A DNA stretch of 64,000 nucleotides. Origin: Chamaea fasciata (lineage: Eukaryota > Chordata > Aves > Passeriformes > Sylviidae). Under the pieces are notes generated by a model, which did no database searches, was not told where the DNA came from, and was given only the letters and a program-made list of their open reading frames with translations. Where the stretch lies: positions 90,941,637 through 91,005,636 of the forward strand of contig JARCOQ010000001.1 in the NCBI GenBank assembly GCA_029207755.1. The letters run 5' to 3'. Positions 34,577 through 49,300 of the stretch are shown in pieces. The position numbers and the translations under genes are program-made. Position 1 is the stretch's first letter, and every line of letters starts with the position of its first letter.

Positions 34577-37500
34577 ATGTCAACGGGAAGGCTACGGACG
34601 AAGAAAAAGGCATGTTCTTCAGATCAGTCTCCAGACAACCTTCCTGTGAGGAGTTCTGGAAGACAGGTATTTATAATAATTTAAAAACACATGGGTTTGT
34701 ACTTTGCTATTTTTTATTTTCTGTTGACATTTGTAAAGAAAGTGGGCTTCCTTGTGGGCAAGTTAGGTCTTAGAGTACTTATCCACAGAGAAGGAGAATG
34801 AGTTAATTCTGTAAATAAGCATGCCAAGTGTCTCATTTTGCAAACAATATTCAGAAAAGATAAATACACTATATAACCTGTAAGTACCTAATGTGTTAAA
34901 AATACAGTCACAGATTTCTGTATAGACAAAGCTGTCTGCCCATCCAGAGAGAGGCCTGAAACAACGTAATACACAGTACCTTTGAGGCCAAGAAGAGACA
35001 TTTGGTATACAGTTTTGTATTGAAAAAAATTTCCTAAGCCTACCCTAATATTTTATTTGAGGCACAGATAGGACTAATTAATATCAATAAGTATTGATAA
35101 TAATAATTGTAATTAATATCACTTGTAATTAGTAAGTATAATAAAAGAGATTTTCCAAAGGAGAAGTAAAATGAATGCATGAGGCTTGACTCATTAACAC
35201 ATGATGGAGCTTAAAATACTATTTAAACTGTAAGCTTTGCTTCTAATTTCTTCAGTGCCATCAATTTGACCAAGACAAGATATTTTTAGATATAAATGAT
35301 ATTTCCAGTCTTACTGTGGGTTTGGGGTTTTTTTTGGTGGGTTTTTGTTTGTTCTTTTTTAGTAGAAAAAACTGACCTAATTTGACAGCTGTTTCGTGTT
35401 GCAGTTATTTCACAATGGCTACAAAGATTTTCATTAGGATCGTTTTAACTATGGGATGCCCCTGACAAACTGCAAAACTGTCTGAATGCTGCTTTGTGGA
35501 AGATGCATTTGTGTCATTTATGGTCAGGTTCCATCTATTCTCTATTAGGTGAAGAAGAAAGCGGCTGAAGCAGCAGATGATGATGATGAAGCGTCAGAGA
35601 AGAAATACAGAAAGTGTGAAAAAGCTGGATGCACTGCCACATGTCCTGTTTGCTTTGCCAGTGCAGCAGAAAGGTTTGTTAGTTTTTATTTGCATTTTTC
35701 ATGGACTTTCTAAATCTGCAGCTGAAGTTTAGGATTCTAATTATATTCTCAAAAATTCCTTCATATCTAAATGTAGAGGGAGAATTGAAAGATACTGCTA
35801 ATAGGAGTCCTAAGATGCCAAGAAAATGTCACAAGTTATTCCTGTTGTGGATAACTTTCTCCTGTGCAAGTTGCTAATTCACATACAGAGTATCTTTGGG
35901 ATATGCTTATTTATGTAATTAGTGGTGTTCTCTGGAACATGCCTTGCTTCTGTGAAAGTGAGAGCATGTAAGTGTAATCTGAGAAAGCTAAAGTTGCTTT
36001 CAAGATGGAAAATGAAACTGTCATTTACTGTAGAAAGTCTTTACCACTGTTACACTGGAATGCTTTGCAGCCTGAGGTGAGATTCTAGCCTTGAAATTTT
36101 AGGTCTTAGGAGAGACAGTCATACTTATCTGAACTCTTTGCTCTTGTACACTTTCTCTGCACTTTCACAAGTACTTTTGCATTCTGACCCTGGTGGTTTT
36201 GAATGCATGATACTGGCAAGTATACCTATAATAGGCAACAGGTTAGATCACATTATGAAGCAGGCACACTGCAGTTATGTAGCACTCCTCCCTCCCTGAT
36301 AATTGAGACAAACTTTCCTTCTTTATAGCATGGAAAAATAAATAAAACTAATTATGTGCTTCATTTAGTTATATCCATGGATTTTTCTTTGGTGGCAGGA
36401 AGTCAGTGTATTTTGGATGTTGTCATAGGGAAGCCAAGTGTTTTGGCAGTTGCCTGAGAGACTTGTCTGGGAAGTGAGCACCTGTAAGATATGCATTGGT
36501 GATATTACAGTTTTTATTTAGTAAACAACACATACTGCTTACTCATCTTCTTGAACTGTTATTTTAATATTTTGATTTTCACCTTTCCCACCCCCCCAAG
36601 TACATACTTTCAACTGTATCTATTTGAGATCAGCTCATTTCATGGCTATTTGAGTTAGTAGCTTAGGTCACTGCTTTTTACCTTGTGCATTTATCTTGAA
36701 TAACTTCATTGAGTTCAATGAGAGTATTCTAAATGAAGAACAATTGCTTTGTCTGATGAATGTAATCTTTGTAATGTTTTTTTTTTTTTTTTTTTTGAGA
36801 GTAGTAAAGAACAAATGCCCAGAATGCATAACTGCTTCCTTAGGGTTTTGTCTCACTGGGTTAAAATCACAAGTTGTTCATGAGAAAAAAATAGGCAACA
36901 TCTGTTTTGTGTTCAAATTTGCCTTTATAGTTTTGTCAGTTGTTCTGGGGACAGAACATTGTAATGACTTATTAATCAACTGATCACTTGTACACGAAAA
37001 ATGCTAATTTAAATGATCCCTCCCAACTCTGCACTAATATTGGAACAAAATGCAACAAAGTAAAGGAACTCTAAGTTCTTGTGAAAGTTCTTGTGGAGAG
37101 AAGCTTTGTCATCTTACACGTTTCCAAAATGCTTTGTGTGTCACAGCACATATTCACTGTTTCATGTTCAGGAAATGCCTGCTTAAAGGGTACTAAAGAC
37201 AGGCTCAGTTGACCATTGTTAGAGGGAGGCTGCTGGAAGCCAGACCAACTATAAAACTGCACATTGTGTACACTTTGCCTCCCTTGCATCTGGTGTTGCT
37301 TAGCTTGGAAACTGGAAATGTTTGAGACAATTGAAATGACCTTATTGTTATTTGTATGGCTGTAGTAGTGCCCTGTGCAAGTCAGCCTTCGTGAATGTAA
37401 CATAAAACCCTGGCTTGTTCTGAATATTTTGTTCACATTCTAGAATGTGTTACTGTCTATAGAAAGATTTTTTTCCCCCCCCTAAATGTACTATAAAACT

Positions 37501-40347
37501 ATTTTTATGTCTTCTGCATTACAGATGTGCAAAAAATGGGTATACATCTAGATGGTATCATCTGTCCTGTGGGGAGCACTTCTGCAATGAATGTTTTGAC
37601 CACTATTACCGAAGGTAGATATACCAATTAAGGTTGTGTCCTTTCAGAGCTTATTAAAATTTGGCAGCTGTTACAGCTGCTGAAACATCATGTACATAAA
37701 CATAATACAAAGATTAGTCCTCTGGGCTTGCTTTGGTCAGAGTGAGGCTTAGACATTGATGATAAAACTGCAGATGTTGTATGGACTAATCAACTTAAAC
37801 AGCGCAGCATGAACAAAACTGGTTAGTTAAGGCAGGCTGGTTTGTGTGTGCAATTATTTTGAAGCTTTTGTCTTTTTGAAAAACAATGTCAGAGAATTTT
37901 AAATTATGAGAACAATTATAAGTAAATGTATTTTCCTTTATAAGTTCACTTTACACTGTGCATTTGGGAGGCCTTGCCTCTTTAAAGCAGTACAATAAAA
38001 AGCAGTTAGAAATCAGTTTAACTCTTGTGGTTCAGTGACCATGAAGACTCTTGTCAGGCTGACAGAGTGCTTTCAGCTCCAAGCTCCTTCCCATTTGAGT
38101 GGGAGTTACATCCAGTTCTCCCAAGACTTTTGTGTGCTTATGTGCTCAGCAGTACCCATCACTCAGTCCAGGCCTTAGATACCAGGAATTGTGCTCATAA
38201 ACAACTGGACATAATGGTCAGGATGCCATTTACTGCTGTCAAAAGAACCATGATTCTCCCCTTTTAACAGCAGAAATACAGTGCTCTCTACAGACTTATT
38301 TCTCTGTTCTTATATACAATGTTTAATTTTAGAGTAACTGTTACTGCTTGAAACAAACGAGATACTAAATTTTCTGACTGCTTGCTGTTTTCTTTCTTCT
38401 TAGCCATAAAGATGGTTATGAGAAATACACTGCCTGGAAAAGGATTTGGACAAGCAATGGTAAAAGTGAGCCCAGTCCAAAAGCCTTTATGGCTGATCAA
38501 CAGCTTCCTTACTGGGTAAGGTGAAAGGTGATTTATTCAATAGGAATGTGATGTTCTGATGTGTTTCTGATAGTCTACTGTTCAAGCAGCAGATCAACTG
38601 AGTTTTTGTGGGCTTTTTTTCCCTAGTATTAGAGGATTGTGGAAAAGCACAAGATAAAAATTCTGATCAGCTCCTCCACTGGAGACTTTCTGCACATCCC
38701 ACAAAGACCAATCTTCTGTTTCTTTTCAGTGAAGCAGCAACTGTGATTTTCAGGTAGAATAAGATTTGGCAGGGAAACTGAGTGTGAACAACTTTGAAAT
38801 CATATTTTTGTATTTCCCTGGTAAAGAGAGCAGAAGAAACATGGGAATGGAAGGAAGTTTGGTGGTAGTTGTGTTTTGTTCGAGGTTTTTTTGTTTTTTC
38901 TTTAAGTGTTGAAGAATATATTTTTGAAGTAATACTTGCAAAGTCCACCGAAGACCATAGTAATGGGGAATTGAATTAATTTTGGCCTTAGATTCTGTGC
39001 AGAAATTCAGTTTTGCATGAGATGAGTACAAGATTTCTGTAGATCAAACACTACTTATGACCTGTTGATTACACAAGAACGTATCAAACAATTATTACAA
39101 CTTTCTCACGTCTAGCTTCTTTCTAATTGGTTATTTAAGCTGCACTAATCTTATCTGTAATCACAAACAAGTAAAAACATGTTTGTTTTTTGACTCGTAG
39201 GTGCAGTGCACAAAGCCAGAATGTGGTAAATGGCGTCAGCTGACAAAGGAAATCCAGCTAACACCACAAATAGCAAAAACCTACAGATGTGGTATGAAAC
39301 TGAACAATTCCACCAAGGTACCACACAACAGTTTTGCTCATATTGAAACTCAACAAGTCGGTGTTTCTTGTTTGCAGAAATTAATTTCTTCTTGCTTGCT
39401 GCTCATAGTCTCTAATGTCAAATGATAATCGGATGGCCTGGAGAGCTGCACAGTGACAGGCCTACATGCTGCTTGGACTCTTTGTTTTCTGAAAGGAAAT
39501 GTCAAGAAAGAAGTATCTGAAATATCTTTGTCTGCACAGTCAATTGTAAAATCCTTCAGCTAGGGGGTTACTATCAGCATGTACAAAATAGACATACACC
39601 AAAATGCGCAGTTCAGTTTTGTTTTGCCTCTCTCGATTATTGAAGAAAGCATGTGAAAAGCTCAGTGAGATTTTCCTAATTGCTATCAATTTTTTCATGG
39701 AGCTTTACATAAAAAGTTTCAGCTTTAGCATGAAGATTACTCCTGAAATTTGAAAGAGTCCTTAAAGCGCTATAGAATCTGTATGGCACTTATAACATGA
39801 AAAAAAAAACATAACATGAAAATAGTGACCATATAAAAACCTGAAGGGTCAGCAATTAATTCTGAAACTCTGTGAGAAAGATACTCTTAAAATAAATAAG
39901 AAACTCTCTTTTATAGTCTAGATTAGAAGAGTTGCTCTGGAAAAATGTGGGATATTTCCAGAATTTTTCTTTAAAATTCTGAATTTTTTTTTCCTGAATT
40001 TTTGTTTCAGTGTTCCACCCCATTTTATGGAACAGGATGTATATTTTAATGTCTGATCAGTAGAAAGTATCTTAACAAATGAGAAATATTTTTTAGAGTG
40101 CTTGTGCTTTATGGTGTATTGTGTTTTTAATCTATACATTTTTCTACTCTTCTTTTAACAATCCTGTCTACCACAGAAGGCTAACACAAGGCACTTTTTT
40201 TTGTTTTTTAATTTAGAGAATTATGCCATAGAAAATGATTTTGCTTTATACTTAATTTTTTTCCATGCAGCTTAAAAATAGCTCTCATACCATTCACTCT
40301 TCTTTCAGACTGAGGGCTCAGACCAGTGTTCCATGCCTGAGGACTTG
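34577..40347 (+). other. KDM1B: KDM1B exon block 1: zinc-finger region
   Basis: Coding exons are 34577-34666, 35549-35673, 37525-37614, 38404-38515, 39201-39317 and 40309-40347, covering residues 1-191. Zinc ligands of the C4H2C2 finger are C53, C58, C65, C73, H84, H90, C92 and C95, at the same numbers as in human. CW-finger ligands are C142, C147, C169 and C185. An acidic run (DDDDE, 40-44) precedes the first finger. The last exon is only 39 nt, in phase 0 on both sides, and carries C185. The introns hold homopolymer T at 36777-36796 but no other gene. Confidence 0.95.
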
Positions 40348-43300
40348 GTGAGTAGTGGCTGTTCCTCCTCATTTGTCCTAGAATATGAAAGCAATCTTAA
40401 AGCATGGCATATTTATTTCCTTTTTTATTTTGGTTCTTTGGCCAATTTTGTCAGTATTTATGCATTTTGCTCAGGAAACTGTCAGACACTACTTGCAACA
40501 GAGTCTTTTCCCTTACCATACCAAGTAGTTTGTGGTGTCCTTCAGTCGTGGCCTGTGACTCAAATTTTACTCCTAATTCTTATTTTTGATCAGGCAAAAT
40601 AGTATTCAGTTGCCAAATTTCAAGTAAAATTCCCCATCTTAAAATTTCCTTGTCTTTCAGGTGGTTTCTATCTTTAGTCATGCTAGGTTCACTTTTTTGA
40701 AGATGGCAAGAGAATGTCTAAGCATGTTTTCTCTCTCCTTTCCCTCATAATACAAAATGTATATATAAGATGTATGTTGGCGTTTCAAGGGGTTTGTGAT
40801 CCTGTCACCCTGCATTTCTGATTTCATATAAACTTATGTTTAATTAGCCGTGTTCACAAGTGTACCTGAGGTACTTCTACCACAGGGAACACACTCGAGC
40901 TTATTGTTTACTCTTGTAGAAGCTTTGTGGCTTGGCTTCCCTAATGCATGTCTGACTTGTAAATTAAGGGTGAATCATTAACGTTTGTTAGGGTTCTAGA
41001 AGGTCTTTGATGGGGATAGCAGAATCAAAATTAAATTTACCAGTTAGTGTGGACTTAGTTATCTAAGTGCAGATTTCTGGATGCATAAGCGACTGTAAAT
41101 GTTTTATAAAGGGCCTGATAAGGCATAGACGTGTTGTTACGGCATGTCTTTTTTCTTTGCTTTCCACGTGGTGTGGAGTTTGTGAAATTTCATGTCTGAG
41201 AAGAGATCAATACTGCAGGTTTTCTGTGTCAGGCTGAGGAAGGGGAAAGAGAGAGAGAAAATGTCTTTATGACTTGCAGTTCTGAGATTGGTCCTTCCAG
41301 TGCTTTTTGGTCTCAGTTTTGTATGGGGGGGGTGGAAACTGGTTCAGTTTTCAACGTTTTTAAAGTACTGACATGTTCTCTTCTCGCCTCTTTCCTTCAC
41401 TTCTCCACTTGGCCAGAGAGTGGCTGAAGTTTCAGACCATTGGTGGTACTCCATGCTCATACTCCCTCCTTTGCTGAAAGACAGTGTGGCAGCTCCCTTT
41501 CTAGCTGCGTATTATCCAGACTGCGTGGGCATGAGTCCCTCCTGTACCAGCACTAATCGGTTACCTGGTGAATCCAACCTTGTGAAGTTAGAGCACTTAA
41601 AGAGCGTGGCTAATGTGACTGGTAAGGGCCATCTGCAGGGCACTCTTGCTTAAACAGATGTGATAAATTTTGTCTTATGTAGAGTTTATAAGGCATATTA
41701 CTTCCCCTGATTCAGAACACTGGTTCTGTTCTCAGCACTAGCACACAGTCTCTGTGTGACTGCCTCTGTCGTTTGATGCCATTTGTTCTTTGAAAGATAA
41801 AGGTAATACATTTCTTATAGGAGTAAGCACAGACTGCAGAGGCTTTCTGTGTGCCACTGTCGTGTGTATAGAAACAGGAAATTACCATGTGGGTACTTAA
41901 AGACTGTTTGCATTCTTAAAGAAATGAAGATTTATTAAAAAAAAAAAACAACAACCCAGGATTCTGCTAGTTTTGATATTGTGGATCTTGGGGGCTTTGA
42001 AGAAAAGAATTTGATTTCTTAAGGCACTCAGATTCTGTGTAGTTTATTTTTTTGTGACAGCCTGCAGATCAGCAGAATAGGTCAGGTATAGAGAAAGGTA
42101 ATTCAGGATTGTCATACTCATCTCAGAGAGAGTGCTTTGAGGAAATTTCAGCTTCTGTGTTGTCTTAGCAGGCTTTGTTCTGCTTAGGTGCTGAAAAGGA
42201 ATCTGTTCGTATGTCCAACAGATGTTACATCTGCTTAACAGAAAACCTCATTACATAGAGCTACCAATACTGAATGTGGAAGATGATTAAGTATTACTCC
42301 CTCTGGGCAGTATTGGGAGTTGAAGAAGAAAGGAGTTTAGAGTACTGCCCGAGTCTGTATAGTGATGCTAGTCCTCAGACTTGAATTTAGATTTTACTCC
42401 TCATGGCATTGGAGCGCCATGAAACATTACTGTTTCTTTGACAAAACTTCAGCTCTGATAGGTCCAAGGCGTATCCATGAGGCAGCAGGACAATAACTAA
42501 TGCACAGCCTAGAGGGCAGGAGAGAGGAGGGCCATGTAAATGGAATCATTCTGGAGGTGCCTAGAGGCTGGAAAGCTTCCTTACTAGTTATCTGTGTGAG
42601 GTCAATGGGTTGTTTTAGAGGGAGAAGGAAGCGATGAAGATATGATGGGGTGTGACTAATTCCTGGTGTGTCTTTATTCAGTTGCAGGAATGAACAAGTA
42701 TTTCCAGCCTTTCTACCAGCCCAATGAATGTGGTAAAGCACTTTGTGTGAGGCCAGATGTCATGGAACTGGATGAGCTCTATGAGTTCCCAGAATATTCA
42801 CGAGACCCTACCATGTACCTGGCGTTGAGAAACTTGATTTTGGCTTTGTGGTACACAAACTGCAAGGTAAGAGATGCTGATAGTAAATTTGTTTGTTTAA
42901 AAATAATAGCAGATTTTCTAGGATGAGGACTCACTTCTTGCATATCTCTGTATGCACCAGAAAAATTGCTCCCATGTTTTTGAAAATCCATTCTAAGATT
43001 GGCTGGATCCTGGGGGCATGCTGGGGAGGTTTTGTTTGGTTGGTTGGTTTTGTTTGGTTAGTTGGTTTTTTAAATGTAATGCATAGGAGGTTCTTCTGCA
43101 GTAAAAATCAAAATTTTTTACATTATTAAAACTCTACAGTGCCTGCCCATCTATTAGTTCTTTAAAGGGATGCTTGAACATGGCTTAACAGTGTTTTGTG
43201 GTGCTTTATGATTTTTTTTTCAACCTGATTGTTGGACACGGAAGTGACTGTCTTTTTATTTAGGCTAAGCCTATGGGACTGCCTTCAGTGGAATGGCTGA

Positions 43301-46300
43301 AGTTTTACGTTCCAAAGTTTTCTGATATGAATGTCTGCATTTATGTGAAAGGTTTTGGATATTAAACTCCCTTTCCCTCAGAATGCCATTTTGGAATGGA
43401 TTTTACTGGAATGCCATTGTGAACATTGCCACCATGTAGATTCATTTTGTAAACAGGAATCCATTTCAATACCATTCCTGTACTAATAGAACACACCATG
43501 GAGTTATCAAAGTCTCTTGTAGACTCATTTGGTTTTATTCCATGCTAATCTTGCTTAATAAATTGTTACCTTACTGTGTAAAGCTTTCTAACAAGAAATT
43601 TCCACAAAAATTCTTTTAAAATGCTCTCAGAAGCCTGAGTTATTTTTGCCGTTTAGTTTAATACAGTTTAAATACGACGTAAACATATGAATAAACGGAA
43701 TATTAGAAAATCAGCATTTTCTGTTCTTTCTTTCTCTTTTGCAGGAGGCTCTGACCCCTCAAAAATGTATCCACCATATAATTGTTCGGGGGCTTGTGCG
43801 GATCCGTTGTGTACAGGAAATGGAGAGAATCCTGTATTTTATGACAAGGAAAGGGTTAATTAATACAGGGATTTTGTCGGTCAGTTCTGACCAGTACCTT
43901 CTTCCTAAGGAATACCACAATGTAAGTTGCTGTAATAATCCCTACATTATTAGTGCTATAAAACTACATAGTGCATGCAATAATTTTTTTAGTTCTGGAG
44001 TTTTGGCTCATTTACAAAAGTGGATGGAATGATAGGTAAAGTGGCTTTTAACATTGTTCTCTTATGCCTTCAGTGGGTGCAGAAACTACATAAATTAGAA
44101 TCCTTCAAAAAACATTTTTCCCCACTAAAATCTATGGAATTCATTCCCATGGATTTGTGCTTCCCATGTGCTGTTCAAATGGATGGCAACTGTGTGAAAG
44201 ATATACAGGTTCTGTGGCTCCTATAATACACCTCTGTTTCCATAGGTGAGGAAACTGCTATTCCATATTAGTTTGCAAGAACTGTGATTAAAAGGGAACA
44301 TGTTTATGACTAGCAAGTTGTTAGATATCACCCAAAACTTATTAATGTATTCTGTAACAGAATATCTCCTAGAAATTCTAAGTCATGTTTGGAAAGTGTA
44401 TTTGTAGGTGTTTTAAATTTATAGAATAGTTTTTACTGGTCAACCCAATCTATCATTGAAATCTTTACAAAGTAAGTATGTTTCTTGTCTGATCAATTCA
44501 ATTAGATTCCTAGTTTTGTTACTGATAACTTCAGAAAGTTATCAGTAAAGAAATGTTAAAAGAAATGGAGACATCTTCTTTTAAAGTCCTTAAAAACTTC
44601 AACTATTTTCAAAACTACCACTGATCTTTTTTCTATATTAAATGCACTGCCATCTTTAAAAGTTATCACAGTTTACTTTAGATAAGAGAGTGTAGACTTC
44701 TGAAACCTACAAACATTTTTACCTTTAGCAAATGAGAGTGCAATTACAATTTTTATTTCTAACTATTTTTACTTAAATATTTTAATATTTCTTAGAAATC
44801 TGTCATTATTGTTGGGGCTGGTGCAGCAGGATTAGCAGCAGCCCGACAACTGCACAACTTTGGAATTAAGGTAAGAAGCTTTAGAGTACATTACTTTAAA
44901 AAATCAGACTTCCTCTGCTTTGAAAAGTGTTGTTCATCAAAAAGCATACATTGTAGTTTCAAACATGTATGTATAGGGCATCCTAATTAATTTGTGAAAT
45001 CTGGGGTTTTACTGAGTAAACCTGCTATTTAAAACCAGCATTTATTTGTATCTAAAATTAAACAGCATGCAACATATATGTTTTGTATAGACGCTGCAGC
45101 CAGATCATTGTGTTTAATAGCTTGCAGTATGCCTTAAACTCCAATTTTGAGATTTCCTGAATAAATCTTCAGCTTTTTTTAAAAAGAAGGCTTATTTTTG
45201 TTAGGGTTGTTTCTAAAGTAACAGTTATATTTGTACATGTGTATCCCAAAGTGTAACCTTTCTAAGATGATTTCACTGCATAAATTAACTACAAATAATC
45301 GAGAAATGAAAAAAAGCGTTAAGATTGCTGGATTGCTTGGTAGTGGGGGTGGGTTTGTGTTTTGTTTTCTCCTTTGCTCTGGAGTTGAGCAGATATGTTT
45401 AGTAGAATAAAATCTTCCAATTTACTAAGCTGCATTTTGCCACAGGTCATTGTCTTAGAAGCTAAAGACAGAATTGGTGGCCGAGTGTGGGATGATAAGA
45501 CATTCACAGGAGTCACTGTTGGAAGAGGCGCACAAATCGTCAATGGATGTGTCAACAACCCAATGGCACTAATGTGTGAGCAAGTGGGTTCCTGCAGTGG
45601 TCATGATTATCACTAGTGAAAAACTTGTTAAAGCCAGGCTCAGATGGCTGGGTAAGGGTGGGAGTCCTTTTCTTGTGACATGATTAAAATCCTGTTCTGC
45701 ATTGTAAGTAAACTCCATGTTGCTAATATATCTTTGATAACAGTTGGGAATAGAGAAGGGCTGTAGAATGGTTTCAGGCACATTATGTAAGGAAAAACAT
45801 GGTGGCTCCAGCTTCAGAACCAGAAGAAACTACTTTTTTCCTCTTTTCTAGAGATAGTAACATAAAAGGTCCCTAGCAGCTTAGGGCTGAGAAGGGCTTT
45901 ACTGTGGCAGGCTACTGCTTCTTTTTGAATTTGCCTTTGTTGCCTCTGGATATTTGTTAAATTCTGCATAAGTTAAGATTAGCATGTCTAACAACTGAAT
46001 TGCTACTGATGCAAACATGCTGAGGTTCAATTTCTTTAAAAATTCTTATTACTTGCTAGTTTGGTTTAGGTTTTTTGGAGGCAGGAATCTGAATTTTTCC
46101 ATGTGGAACCTGAGCATGGGTTTTGCTCAGAGACCTGTGCAAATTCAGCCCATGCCATTTAAATTGTTTAGTGCCCTATAGAACCATGGAGAAATTCTAG
46201 TTTTTTTAAAAAAACATGTTTTATTTATGAAATGGGGAACAATGACTTCTGGATACACTTCAGATACTCATCCCTTTGTGGTCATTTAATGTAATTTTTC

Positions 46301-49300
46301 ATTGAAAGTACAGCTGTATCTTTAAGATCTGCAGTGGTGACCAACAGCCTAGAGAGATGTGAGGATATGTGAAAAACACTGGAGCATGCCCTAAGTAACA
46401 AGGCCGTAGGAAGAAATTAGCACCATATTTGTGCTATTTTTTTCCGGATTGACTCTGTAGAATGCAAAACCTTCTTTATTTAAATTTAGCTCTGTTGTGT
46501 TTTCGATGCAGGTTGGACAAGCAAAGCAAGGTTTAATTCCAAATAATTTCTTTCTTTGCTTGGTTATTAATAACATTGGTGGTAACTGGCAAGCAATATC
46601 CTGTCAATTCCTGAATTCAGGGAACTGTTCAGGCCTCAGACACCAGAAAGCTGTAGAAAGTAACTGATTTTAATTGTGACTTAGAAAATAAATTGAGGTA
46701 GAAATAAAGGAGACTGGTTCATCACGTTTCATTACCAGACTCTAAATTTCTGTACTAGCCCTTGCCTGACAGGAAAGCTGCAGAGGAGGTTTCTGTGAAT
46801 CCCCAATAAAGGAAAGGATGGAAAGTGGGAAAAAACCAATTTGTGGACAATTAACAGATAGAAGGATTTTTGGTATTCCAGTCTGAAGAGTGCAAGAGTT
46901 ACTCTGACTAAAGTTGTTGATGTTTTTTAAATGGTATCACTTAAACGTGAGGCATTCACCTTAGGTTAAACAACTTTGAGCAGGCTGGGTGCTGTAGTTT
47001 TTCCATACTTAAAAAAGCAATAAAATGTCTTTTTCTTAAGCTTGGCATTAAAATGCACAAACTAGGGGAGAAATGTGACTTGATCCAGGAAGGTGGAAGG
47101 ATAACAGATCCCACTATTGATAAACGTATGGACTTTCATTTCAATGCCATCCTAGATGTTGTCTCTGAGTGGAGAAAAGATAAAACCCAACATCAAGATG
47201 TTCCTCTTGGTGGTAAGTGAGACATGTATTGCAAAGTGAAGATGTTGGCTGTATTCATAAAGTTCTATATTAAATTGGCTCTTACATCAGATGTTACTAG
47301 AAGTGTATGCCTGTCCATCTGAACTTAAATCCAACAGATATTTCTGATATTGTACCTTGTTTTCATGAGGTAGCTTTTTCAGTATAACTAGTGTCATTGG
47401 CAGTTCAAAAGACTTGCTTCTGGCTGAAGCAGGTCATAGCTAGATTTAGCTCTTATACTTTTTGACTAATCTGCCTGAAAAAGAGCCTGATCAAAGACTT
47501 CTGCTGGCAAAAATAGTCCCATCTCCATGGGTAACATCTCCCACCACATTTACAGCTTGTAAATTCAACAGCAAAAAATAAACTTGCTCAGAAATGTCTG
47601 TCTCTCAAATCTCTTCAGCATGGATTCTGTAAGACAGAATTAATAACCCCTATGTTCTTCAGTGAACCCTAGATCAAATTTCTCAGTTCTTCGATTTTGT
47701 AAAAGTTAATCAGGATTTATTTGCAAGGATCCTCCATTATCTTAATGTGTATTTTACCTTTCAGAAATCTTCAACTGTATATTGATGATAGCTAAACAAT
47801 TGATTTCTCTTCTGTCTTACGCAGAAACGTATGAGTAAACAACAAAGTTGTACTCCATCACTGGAAAGATCTTGCAGTTTTGTGGGTTTGGGTTTTTTTC
47901 TATGAGAAGATCTTGGTACAAATTAGCAATAAGCATGAAAATCTTGTGATCCAGGGAACAGCATGTTGAAATGCAGTAGCACTTCTTACATATTGTCATA
48001 TATTCTTATTTTAAATGTGTTCTTTCACAGAAAAAATACAGGAGATCTATAAAGCCTTTATTCAGGAGTCTGGTATCCAGTTCAGTGAGCTGGAAGAAAA
48101 AGTACTACAGTTCCATCTCAGTAATTTGGAATATGCCTGCGGCAGCAATCTCTCTCAGGTGAGTTTTGACAGCTGTGTTTTGAAGTGACTGAGCTTCACA
48201 GAAGACAGAGTTGGAAGGAACACTGACAAATCACCTGATCCATTCTATGGCCCTAGATGAAGAATCAGTTATCCTGACTATTCCTATACCCATAACCTGT
48301 TGTTTGAAAGCACTGAGACACTGACTCCAACACTACCATGTTTAATCTGATGGGAGTTCCTGACGTGCTTCCAGTAAGATGCTCTTTAAGTAGAAGTTGA
48401 GAGTAGATGTTTAGAAGGGAACTGGGCATTTTGCTGAGATGCTGGGTGATGTGATTCACAGGAGAGTTACTCCTCCTCAGATGCTGGGTGTGACTACTGC
48501 TTCTCAGTTCTGTTTAGAAGCTGAGGTAATTCTCTACCCCGCTACATATCTTGAGAATACATGCATTTGACTCCTGAAGTGTTACAACCCCCTAGCGGTG
48601 AGCCCCAGTTCACCAGTCCTAGGTGGTCTCTTGGCTACATGATACTTGGCTGCCCTCCTGACTTCAGTTTTACCCAAGCAGCTCCAGGAAACACAAAAGT
48701 ATCATATTGTTGGCAGTGGATTGCTTACTCTGTCCTGTTGCTACATTTAAAGAGATTTAGTGTCAATTGTACTACAGCAGTGGGACTGGTATGTGTAGAT
48801 GCACAAATCTGAACTGAGAAGTGCACAAGAACATAACAAAAATCTGCAAGACAATGCTATACCAGAGCAGTCACTGGAAAATATATTGATAGGTCAAGTT
48901 TCCATATTCCATGAGTGCCCAGGGGAATTAAGAAAGATGCAAAAATCTACCTTACCTTCAATTTTAAAATCAAAATATGATTGATTTCATGCATCTGCGA
49001 TGATAGGACTTGACATTTGAATAGTAGTTTGAGAATTGTTTCAGATTTTTCACTGCTCAGTGGCAATTGCTTAGTGCAAATACCACTGTTTTATTAACTA
49101 TAAGGTTGCAGGGGCTGGGGAACAAGGTCAATGAAAGGTATCATGGAACAACCTCCAAAGTGACACAAAAATTCCACTGAGTTGGGGTTTTTTTGTGTCT
49201 TATTTTCCCCTTCATGTTAGCAATTTCATATTAAGTCCTAAGGCTGTAAAATCTGATTACTTTGCTAGATACAGACAACTGATATAAATACACTGCAATT

